Positions 9,569 through 19,195 of a stretch of 64,000 nt of DNA are shown here, piece by piece (position 1 is the first letter of the stretch; each line of letters begins with the position of its first letter). The stretch lies in contig NZ_JAHQZS010000001.1 of the NCBI RefSeq assembly GCF_019061145.1, positions 620,001-684,000 of the forward strand. The letters run 5' to 3'. The position numbers and the translations under genes were made by a program. This stretch comes from Anianabacter salinae (GTDB lineage Bacteria > Pseudomonadota > Alphaproteobacteria > Rhodobacterales > Rhodobacteraceae). Below the pieces are notes generated by a model. The model worked only from the letters and a program-made list of their open reading frames with translations, was not told where the DNA came from and did no database searches.

Positions 9569-9589
9569 GCTAACAATTCGGAATTTAGC
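9569..9589 (-). promoter_or_regulatory. Candidate operator GCTAA-N11-TTAGC upstream of the metal exporter
   Basis: A 21-bp inverted repeat with perfect 5-bp ends (GCTAA/TTAGC) also contains an 11-base palindrome AATTCGGAATT, offset by one base. It lies between the exporter gene (start 9547) and the divergent thioesterase gene (start 9658). DtxR/MntR- and Fur/Mur-type manganese regulators bind dyads of this size in alphaproteobacteria; which protein binds here is inference. Confidence 0.45.
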
Positions 9590-9657
9590 ACTTGCGGCGC
9601 CCCCTTCAAGCGCGAAATAACGAAACTGCCGGCCCATCCGCAGAAAGCTGCCCCCAC

Positions 9658-10083
9658 ATGACCGACCGCAAAGCCGACTTCGGCGAGACATTCATCGCGG
9701 CCCTTCCGCTTGGAAAGGCGCTGGGCATGGAAATGGTCGAGATCGGCGACGGCATGGCGGCGATCCGTATGCCCTACCACGCTGACCTGATCGGCGATCC
9801 GGACACCGGCGTGATCCACGGCGGGGCGGTCAGCGCGTTGATGGACACCTGCGGCGGCGCGGCGGTGATGACCCATCCCGACAACCCGGGCGGCACGGCG
9901 ACCATCGACCTGCGCATCGACTACATGCGCGCGGCGACCCCGGGGCAGTCGATCACTGCGCGGGCGGAATGCTATCACATGACTCGCTCGGTCGCCTTCG
10001 TGCGCGCGCAGGCCTTTGACGAGGACGAAACCCGCCCCGTCGCCGCCGCGACCGGAACCTTTACCGTGGAGGCCAAGCGATGA
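9658..10083 (+). CDS. PaaI family thioesterase (hotdog fold)
   Basis: Hotdog-fold acyl-CoA thioesterase of 141 residues. The family signature HGGAVSALMDTCGGAAV (about residues 60-76) contains the His-Gly-Gly loop and the acidic helix residue; the strand TIDLRIDYMRAATPGQ follows. The ATG at 9658 fits; the longer upstream frame from 9592 runs through the intergenic region and is not used. Its stop overlaps the start of the next thioesterase (ATGA), so the two are translationally coupled and may act together, as homo- or heteromeric hotdog enzymes do. The substrate is unknown; hydrolysis of aromatic or medium-chain acyl-CoA would be typical. Confidence 0.88.
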   Translation: MTDRKADFGETFIAALPLGKALGMEMVEIGDGMAAIRMPYHADLIGDPDTGVIHGGAVSALMDTCGGAAVMTHPDNPGGTATIDLRIDYMRAATPGQSITARAECYHMTRSVAFVRAQAFDEDETRPVAAATGTFTVEAKR

Positions 10084-10595
10084 GCCGCCCCCGCCCCGAG
10101 CCGGTACAGATCGTCAAGGAGCGCCGCGACCGCGCGCTGTCGGCGATCGTGGGCCGCGTGCCCTATATCCGCTTTCTCGGCATCGGATTCGAGCGGCACG
10201 GGGATGAACTGACCGCCGTGATGCACTTTGACGAAAAGCTGATCGGCAACCCGATCCTGCCCGCGCTGCACGGCGGCGCGACCGCGTCGTTCCTGGAAGT
10301 GACCGCGATCATCGAGCTGTCGTGGTCCTATCTCTGGGACGACATCGAATCGGGCGCGCTTGATCCCGAGACGTTGGCCGCGCCCGGGGCGGTCCGGCTG
10401 CCCAAGACCATCGATTTCACCATCGACTACCTGCGCTCGGGCCTGCCGCGCGATGCTTATGCCCGCGCGCGGATCAACCGGTCGGGGCGGCGCTATGCCA
10501 GCGTTCATGTCGAGGCATGGCAAGACAATCGCAGCCGACTTTATGCGCAAGGCACCGGGCATTTCCTGATGCCCGAAAGAGACAGCACAGGGTGA
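10080..10595 (+). CDS. PaaI family thioesterase (second, divergent copy)
   Basis: Second hotdog-fold protein, 171 residues, with the signature LHGGATASFLEVTAII and the strand TIDFTIDYLRSGLPRDAYA. It is longer than its neighbour because of an insertion (about residues 85-100, DDIESGALDPETLAAPG). It starts at the ATG overlapping the previous stop, and its own stop overlaps the GTG start of the MATE gene, so three genes form one tightly coupled operon. The two thioesterases resemble each other only in the fold signature, suggesting different substrates or a heteromeric enzyme. Catalytic activity is inferred from the family. Confidence 0.86.
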   Translation: MSRPRPEPVQIVKERRDRALSAIVGRVPYIRFLGIGFERHGDELTAVMHFDEKLIGNPILPALHGGATASFLEVTAIIELSWSYLWDDIESGALDPETLAAPGAVRLPKTIDFTIDYLRSGLPRDAYARARINRSGRRYASVHVEAWQDNRSRLYAQGTGHFLMPERDSTG

Positions 10596-11926
10596 GCGTC
10601 GCGGACACCCCGCGACTGACACATGCCCGCGTTCTCAAGATCGCGTTCCCGATCGTTCTGTCCAACGCCACCGTGCCGATCTTGGGGCTGGTGGACACCG
10701 CGGTTGTCGGTCAGCTTGGCTTGCCCGAGCCCATCGGCGCGGTCGGCATCGGCGCCATCGTCATAACCGGCATCTACTGGATCTTCGGCTTTCTGCGGAT
10801 GGGCACCACCGGCCTGACCAGCCAGGCACACGGGGCGGGCGACGCCTTAGAGGTCGCCGCGATGCTGTCGCGCGCGGTGATGATCGGCGTGGCGGGGGGG
10901 CTTGCGCTGATGGCGCTGCAACTGCCGGTCTTTCGGCTGGCGTTCTGGCTGTCACCCGCAAGCGCCGAGGTCGAGACGCTGGCGCAGGGTTACATGGCGA
11001 TCCGCATATGGTCGGCGCCCGCCGCCATCGCCATCTTCGGGCTGACCGGCTGGCTGATCGCGCTTGAACGCACGCGGGCGGTGCTGGTGCTTCAGGTCTG
11101 GATGAACGGCGTGAATATCGCGCTGGACCTGTGGTTCGTGCTGGGTCTCGACTGGGGCGTGAACGGCGTTGCCTTCGCCACGTTCCTTGCCGAATGGTCG
11201 GGGCTCGCGCTGGGGCTGTGGCTGTGCCGCGATGCGTTCGGAGGAACGGCGTGGAAGGACTGGCCGCGCGTGTTCGACCGGGTGCGCCTGATCCGCATGG
11301 CGAAGGTCAACAGCGACATCCTGCTGCGGTCCTTGATGCTGCAGGCGATGTTCATGTCGTTTCTGTTTCTCGGCGCCGATTTCGGCGACGTGCCGCTGGC
11401 AGCGAACCAGATCCTGCTGCAGTTCCTTGAACTCACCGCCTACGCGCTGGACGGCTTCGCCTTTGCCGCCGAGGCGCTGGTGGGGCAGGCCCTGGGCGCG
11501 CGGGCGCGCGACAGGCTGCGGCGCGGGGCGATGCTCACCAGCGTCTGGGGCCTCGGCACATGCGCGGTGCTGAGCCTGGCTTTCCTGCTGCTGGGGCCGC
11601 AGATCATCGACATCATGACCACCGCGCCAGAGGTGCGCGAGACGGCAAAGCTGTTCCTGATCTACATGGTGCTCGTGCCGATCCTGGCGCTGCCCGCGTG
11701 GATGCTGGACGGCATCTTCATCGGCGCGACCCGCACGGCGGACATGCGCAACATGGCGGCGGTGTCGCTTGTGGTCTACGTTGCGGCGGTGCTGGTGCTG
11801 GTTCCGGCCTACGGCAACCACGGCCTGTGGATCGCGTTCCTGGTCTCGTTCGTCGTGCGCGGCCTCACGCTTGCGCTGCGCTATCCCGCTCTGGAAGCCG
11901 AGGCGGACCGGCCCGCCGCCGCGTAG
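10592..11926 (+). CDS. MATE family efflux transporter
   Basis: Multidrug/sodium or proton antiporter of the inner membrane with 12 predicted helices and 444 residues. The N-terminal half contains the typical ALPIVLSNATVPILGLVDT-like segment (here IAFPIVLSNATVPILGLVD) and GFLRMGTTGLTSQA. The second half repeats the fold with ALDGFAFAAEALVGQALG and PAWMLDGIFIGATRT. The start is GTG at 10592, overlapping the previous stop as GTGA; a longer frame from 10517 would overlap the thioesterase by 79 bases and is not used. This is the DinF-like branch. Its substrate is unknown; association with two thioesterases hints at export of an organic acid, which is speculation. Confidence 0.88.
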   Translation: MSVADTPRLTHARVLKIAFPIVLSNATVPILGLVDTAVVGQLGLPEPIGAVGIGAIVITGIYWIFGFLRMGTTGLTSQAHGAGDALEVAAMLSRAVMIGVAGGLALMALQLPVFRLAFWLSPASAEVETLAQGYMAIRIWSAPAAIAIFGLTGWLIALERTRAVLVLQVWMNGVNIALDLWFVLGLDWGVNGVAFATFLAEWSGLALGLWLCRDAFGGTAWKDWPRVFDRVRLIRMAKVNSDILLRSLMLQAMFMSFLFLGADFGDVPLAANQILLQFLELTAYALDGFAFAAEALVGQALGARARDRLRRGAMLTSVWGLGTCAVLSLAFLLLGPQIIDIMTTAPEVRETAKLFLIYMVLVPILALPAWMLDGIFIGATRTADMRNMAAVSLVVYVAAVLVLVPAYGNHGLWIAFLVSFVVRGLTLALRYPALEAEADRPAAA

Positions 11927-11946
11927 GGCAGCGGGACGGAAAAGCG

Positions 11947-14900
11947 TCAGGCGATTTCGGCCAGCCGGTCGAGCGCCGCTTTCAGCTTGGCCTTCTCGTC
12001 TTCTTTCTGCGCGGCAAGCTCGCGGGTTTCCTCGACAACCTCTTCGGGCGCGCTTTCGGCGAACTTGGGGTTGTTCAGCCGTCCCATCAGGCCGCGCAGG
12101 TCTTTCTCCAGCTTCTCGAGCGTCTTCGACAGCCGCGCCTGTTCCTCGGCCACGTCGATGATGTCGGCCAGCGGCAGGCAGAAGGTGCCGCCCTCGACCG
12201 CCAGCGTGATGGCGCCCTTGGGCGCGGCATCGGCACGGGTCAGGCTGTCGATCCGCGCGAGGCGCTTGATGAGGCCCTCGTTCCGCTCCCACGCGGCGCG
12301 GCCTGCCTCGTCAAGCTGCACCTCGATCATCGGGATGTGCAGGCCCGCCGGAACGTGCATCTGCGCACGGGCCGAGCGAACGGCGTCGATCAGCGCGATG
12401 ACCCAGCGCATCTCGCGCTCTGCGGCCGGATCGACCATGCCCGCAGCGCCATAGGTCGGCCAGTCGGCATGAACCAGCATCTTGTCGCGCGGCGCCGTGG
12501 TGCCCCACAGTTCCTCGGTGATGAAGGGCATGATCGGGTGCAGCAGGATCAGGCACTGCTCGATCACCCAGCGCATCGTCTGGCGCGTCTCGTCCGCGAG
12601 TGCGGGGTCGTCCAGCAGCGGCTTGGCGAATTCGACATACCAGTCGCAGACCTTGCCCCAGACAAAGGAGTAAAGCGCCGAGGCGGCGTCGTTGAAGCGG
12701 TAGGCGGCAAGGGCGGTGTCGACCTCTTCGCGCACGCGGGCGGTTTCGCCGACGATCCATTTGTTCGCGGTGCCCTGCATCGCGGCAAGGTCGGGCAGCC
12801 CGGTAGGCGCGGCGAAGACCTCGTTCATTTCCGCGAAACGGGTGGCGTTCCACAGCTTGGTGCCAAAGTTCCGGTAGCCCGCGATGCGCTGCATATCCAG
12901 CTTCAGCACGCCGCCCAGCGCCGCCATCGCAGCCGACGAGAAGCGCAATGCATCCGCGCCGTATTCGTCGATGATCTCGAGCGGGTCGATGACGTTGCCG
13001 AGCGATTTCGACATCTTCTTGCCCTTGGCGTCGCGGACAAGGCCGTGCAGATAGACCTCGCGGAACGGGACCTCGCCGGTGACGGCAAGCTGCATCATCA
13101 TCATCCGCGCGACCCAGAAGAACAGGATGTCCTGTCCGGTGACCAGAACGCTGGTCGGGAAGTAACGCTTCAGTTCCTCGGTGTCCTCGGGCCAGCCGAG
13201 CGTGCCGATGGGCCAGAGGCCCGAAGAGAACCATGTGTCGAGGACGTCGGGGTCGCGATGAAGTCTGATACGCTTCTTGCCGTTCGCGAGGATTTTGATC
13301 CCAGTATGCCCTGGAAGAGGTTCCCCGAAGACAAGCTCGACCTCCTCATCGGTCAAAGACGAAACTCTTCTCTTGGCTTCCTCTAACGCCGCTTCCTCAG
13401 AGTGAGCGCAGATTCGATCGCCGCCGATACTGGAGGTTGGCTGGCCATTCTCACCGACCGTGTAGCCTTGGCAAAGGTAACCATCTTCATCGACATCAAG
13501 CTTTGGTAAGTACCACACCGGGATCTGGTGCCCCCACCACAGCTGGCGCGAGATGCACCACGGCTCGATGTTCTCGAGCCAGTGGAAATAGGTCTTCTCG
13601 CCCGACTCGGGCATGATCTTCACGTCGCCGTTGCGCACGGCATCCAGCGCCGGGCCGACGATCTTTGCTGCGTCCACGAACCACTGGTCGGTGAGATACG
13701 GCTCGATCACGACCTTCGAGCGGTCGCCGAACGGCTGCATGATCTTCTTGGCCTCGACCAGCGGGACAAGCTCCGCGTCGCGCACCTCGCCGCCTTCCTC
13801 GGGGGCGAGCGGGGTCTTGACCGCCGCCTTGCCCAGACGCGGGTCGGTGTCCGTGACCATCACGGCCAGACCCTCGGCGGTGATCTCGTCCACAACTGCC
13901 TTGCGCGCCTCGAACCTGTCCAGCCCGCGCAGGTGGTCGGGGACAAGGTTCATCGCGGCGATGGAGTTCTCGTCGAACGTCATCTCGCCCCGCGCGATGG
14001 CCAGCGCATCGGCGGCTTCCTGAGCGTAGGGGCGCCCATCGGCGCGCATCGCGCCCTTTGTGTCCATCAGGTTGAACATCGGGATGCCGCCACGCTTGGC
14101 GACCTGGTAGTCGTTGAAGTCATGCGCGCCGGTGATCTTGACCGCGCCCGAGCCGAAGGTCGGATCGGGATACTCATCCACGATGATCGGGATCAGGCGG
14201 CGGTGTTCCTTAGGCCCGACGGGGATCTCGCACAGCTTGCCGACGATGGGCGCATAGCGCGCGTCCGACGGATGCACCGCGACCGCGCCGTCGCCCAGCA
14301 TCGTCTCGGGCCGGGTGGTGGCAATGGAGATGTAGTCGCGCACCTCCTCGAACAGGACGGTGCCGTCCTCGTCCTTCTCGACGTAGGTATAGGTTTCCCC
14401 GCCTGCGAGCGGATACTTGAAGTGCCACATGTGGCCGTCGACTTCGATGTTCTCGACTTCAAGGTCGGAAATCGCGGTCTCGAAATGGGGGTCCCAGTTC
14501 ACCAGCCGCTTGCCGCGATAGATCAGGCCCTTGTCGTACATGTCGACGAAGACCTTGATGACGGCATCGTGGAAATTGGGGTGCGTGCCCTTGTCGGGGT
14601 CGCCGTCGGCGCCGCCCATCGTGAACGCCTCGCGCGACCAGTCACAGGACGCGCCAAGCCGCTTGAGCTGTCCGATGATCGTGCCGCGCGACTTGACCTT
14701 CTGCTGCCAGACGCGGGCCAGGAACGCCTCGCGTCCCATCTCGGTGCGGGGCGGCTCGCCGTTCGCGGCCATTTCGCGTTCCGTGACCATCTGCGTGGCG
14801 ATCCCCGCGTGATCGGTGCCGGGCTGCCAGAGCGTGTCGTGCCCCTGCATCCGGTGCCAGCGGACAAGAATGTCCTGCAGCGTGTTGTTGAACGCATGAC

Positions 14901-15063
14901 CCATGTGCAGCGACCCGGTGACGTTTGGCGGCGGGATCATCACGCAAAAGCTGTCGGCGCCGGGCCTGGCATTCGCGCCCGCCTTGAAGGCACCTGCGTC
15001 TTCCCAGGCTGCGGTGATCCGCGCCTCGGCTTCGGCCGCGTCGAAATTCTTGTCCATCGCCAT
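11947..15063 (-). CDS. valS: Valine--tRNA ligase
   Basis: Class I aminoacyl-tRNA synthetase of 1038 residues that charges tRNA-Val. The HIGH motif is HMGH at 53-56 after NVTGSL, and the KMSKS loop is at 683-687 ([14 protein letters not shown]). Between them lie the editing domain and the motif [13 protein letters not shown]. The C-terminal coiled coil ([17 protein letters not shown]) is normal for ValRS. The protein is longer than the common 950 residues. Residues about 517-603 (bases 13255-13510) form an extra or rewritten segment whose codons are visibly poorer in G/C than the rest of the gene. The gene stands alone, tail to tail with the MATE gene (20 bases apart). Confidence 0.97.
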   Translation of the reverse strand: MAMDKNFDAAEAEARITAAWEDAGAFKAGANARPGADSFCVMIPPPNVTGSLHMGHAFNNTLQDILVRWHRMQGHDTLWQPGTDHAGIATQMVTEREMAANGEPPRTEMGREAFLARVWQQKVKSRGTIIGQLKRLGASCDWSREAFTMGGADGDPDKGTHPNFHDAVIKVFVDMYDKGLIYRGKRLVNWDPHFETAISDLEVENIEVDGHMWHFKYPLAGGETYTYVEKDEDGTVLFEEVRDYISIATTRPETMLGDGAVAVHPSDARYAPIVGKLCEIPVGPKEHRRLIPIIVDEYPDPTFGSGAVKITGAHDFNDYQVAKRGGIPMFNLMDTKGAMRADGRPYAQEAADALAIARGEMTFDENSIAAMNLVPDHLRGLDRFEARKAVVDEITAEGLAVMVTDTDPRLGKAAVKTPLAPEEGGEVRDAELVPLVEAKKIMQPFGDRSKVVIEPYLTDQWFVDAAKIVGPALDAVRNGDVKIMPESGEKTYFHWLENIEPWCISRQLWWGHQIPVWYLPKLDVDEDGYLCQGYTVGENGQPTSSIGGDRICAHSEEAALEEAKRRVSSLTDEEVELVFGEPLPGHTGIKILANGKKRIRLHRDPDVLDTWFSSGLWPIGTLGWPEDTEELKRYFPTSVLVTGQDILFFWVARMMMMQLAVTGEVPFREVYLHGLVRDAKGKKMSKSLGNVIDPLEIIDEYGADALRFSSAAMAALGGVLKLDMQRIAGYRNFGTKLWNATRFAEMNEVFAAPTGLPDLAAMQGTANKWIVGETARVREEVDTALAAYRFNDAASALYSFVWGKVCDWYVEFAKPLLDDPALADETRQTMRWVIEQCLILLHPIMPFITEELWGTTAPRDKMLVHADWPTYGAAGMVDPAAEREMRWVIALIDAVRSARAQMHVPAGLHIPMIEVQLDEAGRAAWERNEGLIKRLARIDSLTRADAAPKGAITLAVEGGTFCLPLADIIDVAEEQARLSKTLEKLEKDLRGLMGRLNNPKFAESAPEEVVEETRELAAQKEDEKAKLKAALDRLAEIA

Positions 15064-15128
15064 GGTGTCGGTCCGTCTCGCTTGGGGTCAGGGCGTGACT
15101 TAGCGAACGGGGCGGGCGAGGGAAAGGC

Positions 15129-15557
15129 TCAGATCGGCCTGTCGATCTTGCGGGACAGGTGGATCAGGCTTTCGGACGCCTTCACGCCGGGGATCGCGCC
15201 GAGATCGTCCAACACCGCGTCGATCCGCGCGGTGCTGTCGGCGGCCAGCTCGATCATCAGATCGACACGGCCCGACGTGGTGACGGCCTTTGCGACCTCT
15301 GGCATGGCACGGATGCGGGACAGGACCGCGCCCTGCGCGCGCGGCTCGATGGTCAACAGGACGGTGGCGCGGATCAGCGGTTCTGCCGCATGCCCCAGCC
15401 GCAGCGCATAGCCCGCTATGGTGCCGTCCCGCTCCAGCCGTTCGATGCGCGCCTGCACGGTCGAGCGGGCGACGCCAAGGCGACGGGCCAGCACCGCAAC
15501 CGAAAGGCGCGCGTCGTCGGACAGGGCGCGCAGGATGTCGCGGTCGAGGGTATCCAT
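15129..15557 (-). CDS. Lrp/AsnC family transcriptional regulator
   Basis: Protein of 142 residues. The N-terminal helix-turn-helix (LDRDILRALSDDARLSVAVL, then ARRLGVARSTVQARIERLE) is followed by GTIAGYALRLG and an RAM/AsnC ligand domain (about 65-140) with the usual RVDLMIELAA pattern. It is divergent from the decarboxylase gene at 15690, leaving 132 bases for shared control, so it probably regulates that gene in response to an amino acid such as ornithine, arginine or lysine. The ATG at 15557 is the only good start. The ligand is inferred from context. Confidence 0.88.
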   Translation of the reverse strand: MDTLDRDILRALSDDARLSVAVLARRLGVARSTVQARIERLERDGTIAGYALRLGHAAEPLIRATVLLTIEPRAQGAVLSRIRAMPEVAKAVTTSGRVDLMIELAADSTARIDAVLDDLGAIPGVKASESLIHLSRKIDRPI

Positions 15558-15689
15558 GCAGATCGCCGGTTACTTCGTCATTTTGCCGAAAGTCTACTGC
15601 AACCCGGTCGCAATGTCCGGTGAAATCGACAGCATTCAGGTCACATTGGAACGGATCGGGCAAAGACCCGGCACATGGCAGGAGGCGAC
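15558..15689. promoter_or_regulatory. Divergent promoter region, Lrp regulator / decarboxylase
   Basis: 132 bases between divergent starts. Close to the regulator start there is an ATTTTGCCGAAAGT motif (about 15579-15592), a TTT-N4-AAA half-palindrome of the sort bound by Lrp-type proteins. No clear -10/-35 pair is visible. This is a plausible autoregulatory site only. Confidence 0.35.
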
Positions 15690-16832
15690 ATGCGAGATTT
15701 CATCCATACCCCATGGCCCGGCATCGCGGCGCATCTGGCGACCGAACGCCCGGAGCGCCCGGTGATCTACTTCGACCCCGCGGCGCTGGAGCGGGCGGCG
15801 CAGACCTTTATCGGCGGGTTCCCGGGGCTGGTGACCTATGCGGTCAAGGCCAACCCCGATGCGCGCGTGATCGAGGCGCTTGCGGCACAGGGAATGACCG
15901 CTTTCGACATCGCCTCCCCGTGGGAGGCGCGGCTGGTCGCGCATCATGCGCCCGGCGCCGTGATGCACTACAACAATCCCGTGCGCGCGCGCGCCGAGAT
16001 CACCGAGGCGCTGGCGCTTGGCGTGCGGTCGTTCTCGGTCGATGCGCAAAGCGAGCTGGACAAGCTGATCGCCTGCGGCCTGCCGACAGGCGCGGAGGTG
16101 TCGGTGCGGTTCCGCCTGCCGGTCAAAGGCGCGGCCTATGATTTCGGCTCCAAGTTCGGCGCCGACCCCGAAGCGGCGAGCGATCTGCTGCGGCAGGTGA
16201 CGGAGGCCGGTTTCAACGCCTCGCTCACCTTCCATCCCGGCACCCAGTGCACCGACCCCGAAGCCTGGGCGCGCTATATCGAGCGCGCGGCCTTGATCGC
16301 CGACGAGGCGGGCGTGACGCTGCACCGGCTGAACGTCGGAGGCGGGTTTCCGGCGCACCGCGCGGGCAGCGCCCCGGTGCTGGCTTGGGTCTTCGACGTG
16401 ATCGAGACCGCCGTCACCCGCGCCTTTGGCGAAACGCCCCCCGCGCTGGTGTGCGAGCCGGGGCGCGCGATGGTCGCAGATGCCTTCATCCTTGCCGCGC
16501 AGGTGCGGGCCGTCCGGGGTGACGATGTGTTCCTGAACGACGGCATATACGGGGCCCTGTCCGAATGGCGCGACATCGGCCCGTCCGACCGTATTCGCGC
16601 GCTGGCGCCCGATGGCACCGAGCGCACCGGCGACACCGCCCTGCGCCCCGTGTTCGGTCCGACCTGCGACAGCCTTGACCGCTTGCCGGGCCTTGTGGCG
16701 CTGCCAGAGACGCTGGGCGAGGGCGATTATGTCATTTTCGACGGCATCGGCGCTTATGGCACGGCCATCGCCACGCGGTTCAACGGCTACGGCGACTTCG
16801 AGACGGCCACCCTGCACAAGCGCACGGTCTGA
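15690..16832 (+). CDS. Ornithine/lysine-type decarboxylase, PLP-dependent fold type III
   Basis: Alanine-racemase-fold decarboxylase of 380 residues that makes a diamine (putrescine or cadaverine). The PLP lysine is K53 (YAVKANPDA); HPGTQC (His182) stacks on the cofactor; GGGFPAH and CEPGR (E256-R259) bind the phosphate and pyridine nitrogen; FGPTCDSLD contains the catalytic Cys326 from the second subunit. This matches the eukaryotic-type ornithine decarboxylase branch rather than LysA, which carries different residues around the substrate carboxylate. The ATG at 15690 has GGAGG four bases upstream, better than the ATG at 15675. An Lrp-type regulator is encoded divergently. Substrate choice between ornithine and lysine is not settled. 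Confidence 0.88.
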   Translation: MRDFIHTPWPGIAAHLATERPERPVIYFDPAALERAAQTFIGGFPGLVTYAVKANPDARVIEALAAQGMTAFDIASPWEARLVAHHAPGAVMHYNNPVRARAEITEALALGVRSFSVDAQSELDKLIACGLPTGAEVSVRFRLPVKGAAYDFGSKFGADPEAASDLLRQVTEAGFNASLTFHPGTQCTDPEAWARYIERAALIADEAGVTLHRLNVGGGFPAHRAGSAPVLAWVFDVIETAVTRAFGETPPALVCEPGRAMVADAFILAAQVRAVRGDDVFLNDGIYGALSEWRDIGPSDRIRALAPDGTERTGDTALRPVFGPTCDSLDRLPGLVALPETLGEGDYVIFDGIGAYGTAIATRFNGYGDFETATLHKRTV

Positions 16833-16897
16833 CGTCTGGACACTCAAGCGCCTGCCGCTAATGTCCCCCCGGACACGAGGGACAAGGAACGCGCGCG

Positions 16898-19195
16898 ATG
16901 GACAAGTTCGGAAAAAGCCAGTCGGTGAAACGCACCGAGGACGTGCGGTTCCTGACCGGGGGCGGACGCTATGTCGACGACATCGCCCCAGAGGGTGCCC
17001 TGCATGCCTTCGTCTTCCGCTCGACCGCTGCGCATGGCGTGATCCGCACGCTCGACGTGTCCGAGGCGCGCGAGGCCGACGGCGTTGCGCTGGTGCTGAC
17101 CGCCGCCGATTTCGAGGAGGCGGGCATTTCGCTGCACGTCACGGCGACGATCATCAAGAACCGCGACGGCACCTCTGCCGCAGCGCCGATGCGCCCGTTC
17201 CTTGCGAAGGACAAGGTGCGCTTTGTCGGCGAGGCGGTCGCGGTCGTTGTCGCCGAGACGCTGGAGCAGGCCAAGGATGCCGCCGAGTTGATCGAGTTCG
17301 ACGTCGACGATCTGCCCGCACATGTCGATCTGGCCTTCGGCGGCGCGCCGATCCACGACGATGCCCCGGACAACCGGGTCTATGACTGGGGCCTTGGCGA
17401 CGAGGCTGCGGTGAACGCCGCGTTCGAGGCCGCCGCCCACCGCGTCAAGCTCGAGATCGAGGACAACCGCGTCATCGTCAACTCGATGGAGGCGCGCGGC
17501 GCCTATGCCGAGTGGGACGGCGACAAGCTGCACCTGTGCTTCAACGGGCAAGGCGTGTGGGGCATGAAGGACCGGCTGATGGCCACTTACGGGCTGACTG
17601 GCGAGCAGGTGCGCGTGACCAACCCCGATGTCGGCGGCGGCTTTGGCATGAAGGGGATGCCCTATCCCGAGTATTACTTCCTCCCCGAGGCCGCGCGCCG
17701 CACAGGGCGCCCCGTGCGCTGGATGTCGGACCGCACCGAGGCGATGCTGACCGACAACGCGGGCCGCGATCTGGTGTCGACGACCGAACTGGCCTTTGAC
17801 GAGGATTACCGGATCACGGCCTATCGTGTGGACAGCGTGTCCAACCTTGGCGCCTATGTCTCGAACTTCGGGCAGCTGATCCAGTCGAACCTCTTTGCCC
17901 GCGTTCTGTGCGGCACCTATGACATCCAGACCAGCTATCTGCATGTCGAGGGGCTGTTCACCAACACCACGCCCGTGGATGCCTATCGCGGCGCGGGCCG
18001 CCCCGAGGCGATCTACGTGCTGGAACGCTCGATGGAGAATGCGGGGCGCGTTCTGGGCATCGACCCGTGGGAACTGCGCCGCCGCAACTTCATCGCGCCC
18101 GAGAAATTCCCCTACAAGGCCGCGACCGGCGAGACCTATGACGTGGGCGAGTTCAACCGCGTGCTGAGCGCCTGCGAAATCCACGCCGACCGCGCCGGGT
18201 TCGAGGCGCGGCGCGCGCAAAGCGCCAAGGCGGGCAAGCTGCGCGGCATGGGGCTTTGCTATTACATCGAATCGATCCTTGGCGATCCGTCCGAGAACGT
18301 CGAGGTCGCGTTCAACGACGATGGCACCGCGTCGATCTATGTCGGCACGCAGTCGAACGGGCAGGGGCACGAGACGGTCTTCGCCAAGTTCCTGTCCGAC
18401 CAGACCGGCATTCCCGCCGACAAGATCGAGGTGGTGCAGGGCGACAGCGACCGCATCGCCTGGGGCGGCGGAACCGGCGGCTCGCGGTCGGTCACGGTGC
18501 AGAACAACGTCACGCTTCAGGCCGTTGGCACGATGATCTCGGCCTATTCCGAGTTTCTTGCGGGCGAAATGGGCGTCGATCCCGCCGCCGTCAGCTTCGA
18601 TGACGAGCGGTTCCGCGCGGAAGGGTCGAACCTGACGCCGACCTTCCTGGATGCTGCCGAGATGGCCCGCTCCGCCGGGCGCACCGATCTGCTAAGCTTC
18701 AAGGAAAGCGCCAAGCTGCCCGCGCGGTCCTATCCCAACGGCGCGCATATCGCCGAAGTCGAGATCGACCCCGACACCGGCACGGTCGAGGTGGTCGGCT
18801 ATACCGTCACCGACGACTTCGGCAACCTCATCAACCCGATGCTGGCCGAGGGGCAGGTGCATGGCGGCGTCGCGCAGGGTGTCGGTCAGGCGCTGATGGA
18901 ACACACGGTCTACGACGCCGACGGCCAGCTTCTGACCGCCACCTTCATGGACTACGGAATGCCCCGCGCAGACGATCTGCCGATGATCGCCTTCTACACC
19001 GAGGCCGTGCCGTCCACCGCCAACCCGATGGGCATGAAGGGCTGCGGCGAGGCGGGCACCGTCGGCGCGATGGCCGCCGTCGCCAATGCCGTGCTGGACG
19101 CCGTCTGGGACGAAGGCATTCACAAGGTCGACATGCCGTTCACCCCGCTGCGGGTTTGGTCGATGCTGAACGAGAGGTCGATTGCTGCTGAATGA
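16898..19195 (+). CDS. Xanthine dehydrogenase family molybdopterin-binding subunit (CoxL form II-like), orphan
   Basis: Large molybdopterin-cytosine-dinucleotide subunit of a molybdenum hydroxylase, 765 residues. The N-terminal hammerhead domain (DVRFLTGGGRYVDDI) is followed by VGGGFGMKG and the active-site loop AYRGAGR at about 361-367. AYRGAGR marks form II relatives rather than true CO dehydrogenase (AYxCSFR). The conserved base is the Glu of GCGEAGTVGA near residue 718. No FAD or 2Fe-2S subunit genes adjoin it, which is unusual because these enzymes need both. AAGGAA precedes the ATG at 16898. The last 14 bases overlap the DUF2235 gene. The substrate is unknown. Confidence 0.9.
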   Translation: MDKFGKSQSVKRTEDVRFLTGGGRYVDDIAPEGALHAFVFRSTAAHGVIRTLDVSEAREADGVALVLTAADFEEAGISLHVTATIIKNRDGTSAAAPMRPFLAKDKVRFVGEAVAVVVAETLEQAKDAAELIEFDVDDLPAHVDLAFGGAPIHDDAPDNRVYDWGLGDEAAVNAAFEAAAHRVKLEIEDNRVIVNSMEARGAYAEWDGDKLHLCFNGQGVWGMKDRLMATYGLTGEQVRVTNPDVGGGFGMKGMPYPEYYFLPEAARRTGRPVRWMSDRTEAMLTDNAGRDLVSTTELAFDEDYRITAYRVDSVSNLGAYVSNFGQLIQSNLFARVLCGTYDIQTSYLHVEGLFTNTTPVDAYRGAGRPEAIYVLERSMENAGRVLGIDPWELRRRNFIAPEKFPYKAATGETYDVGEFNRVLSACEIHADRAGFEARRAQSAKAGKLRGMGLCYYIESILGDPSENVEVAFNDDGTASIYVGTQSNGQGHETVFAKFLSDQTGIPADKIEVVQGDSDRIAWGGGTGGSRSVTVQNNVTLQAVGTMISAYSEFLAGEMGVDPAAVSFDDERFRAEGSNLTPTFLDAAEMARSAGRTDLLSFKESAKLPARSYPNGAHIAEVEIDPDTGTVEVVGYTVTDDFGNLINPMLAEGQVHGGVAQGVGQALMEHTVYDADGQLLTATFMDYGMPRADDLPMIAFYTEAVPSTANPMGMKGCGEAGTVGAMAAVANAVLDAVWDEGIHKVDMPFTPLRVWSMLNERSIAAE

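Noticed and set aside
16898-19195. True CO dehydrogenase large subunit
   Set aside because: The active-site loop is AYRGAGR (form II) without the Cys of AYxCSFR, and no CoxM/CoxS genes are adjacent.
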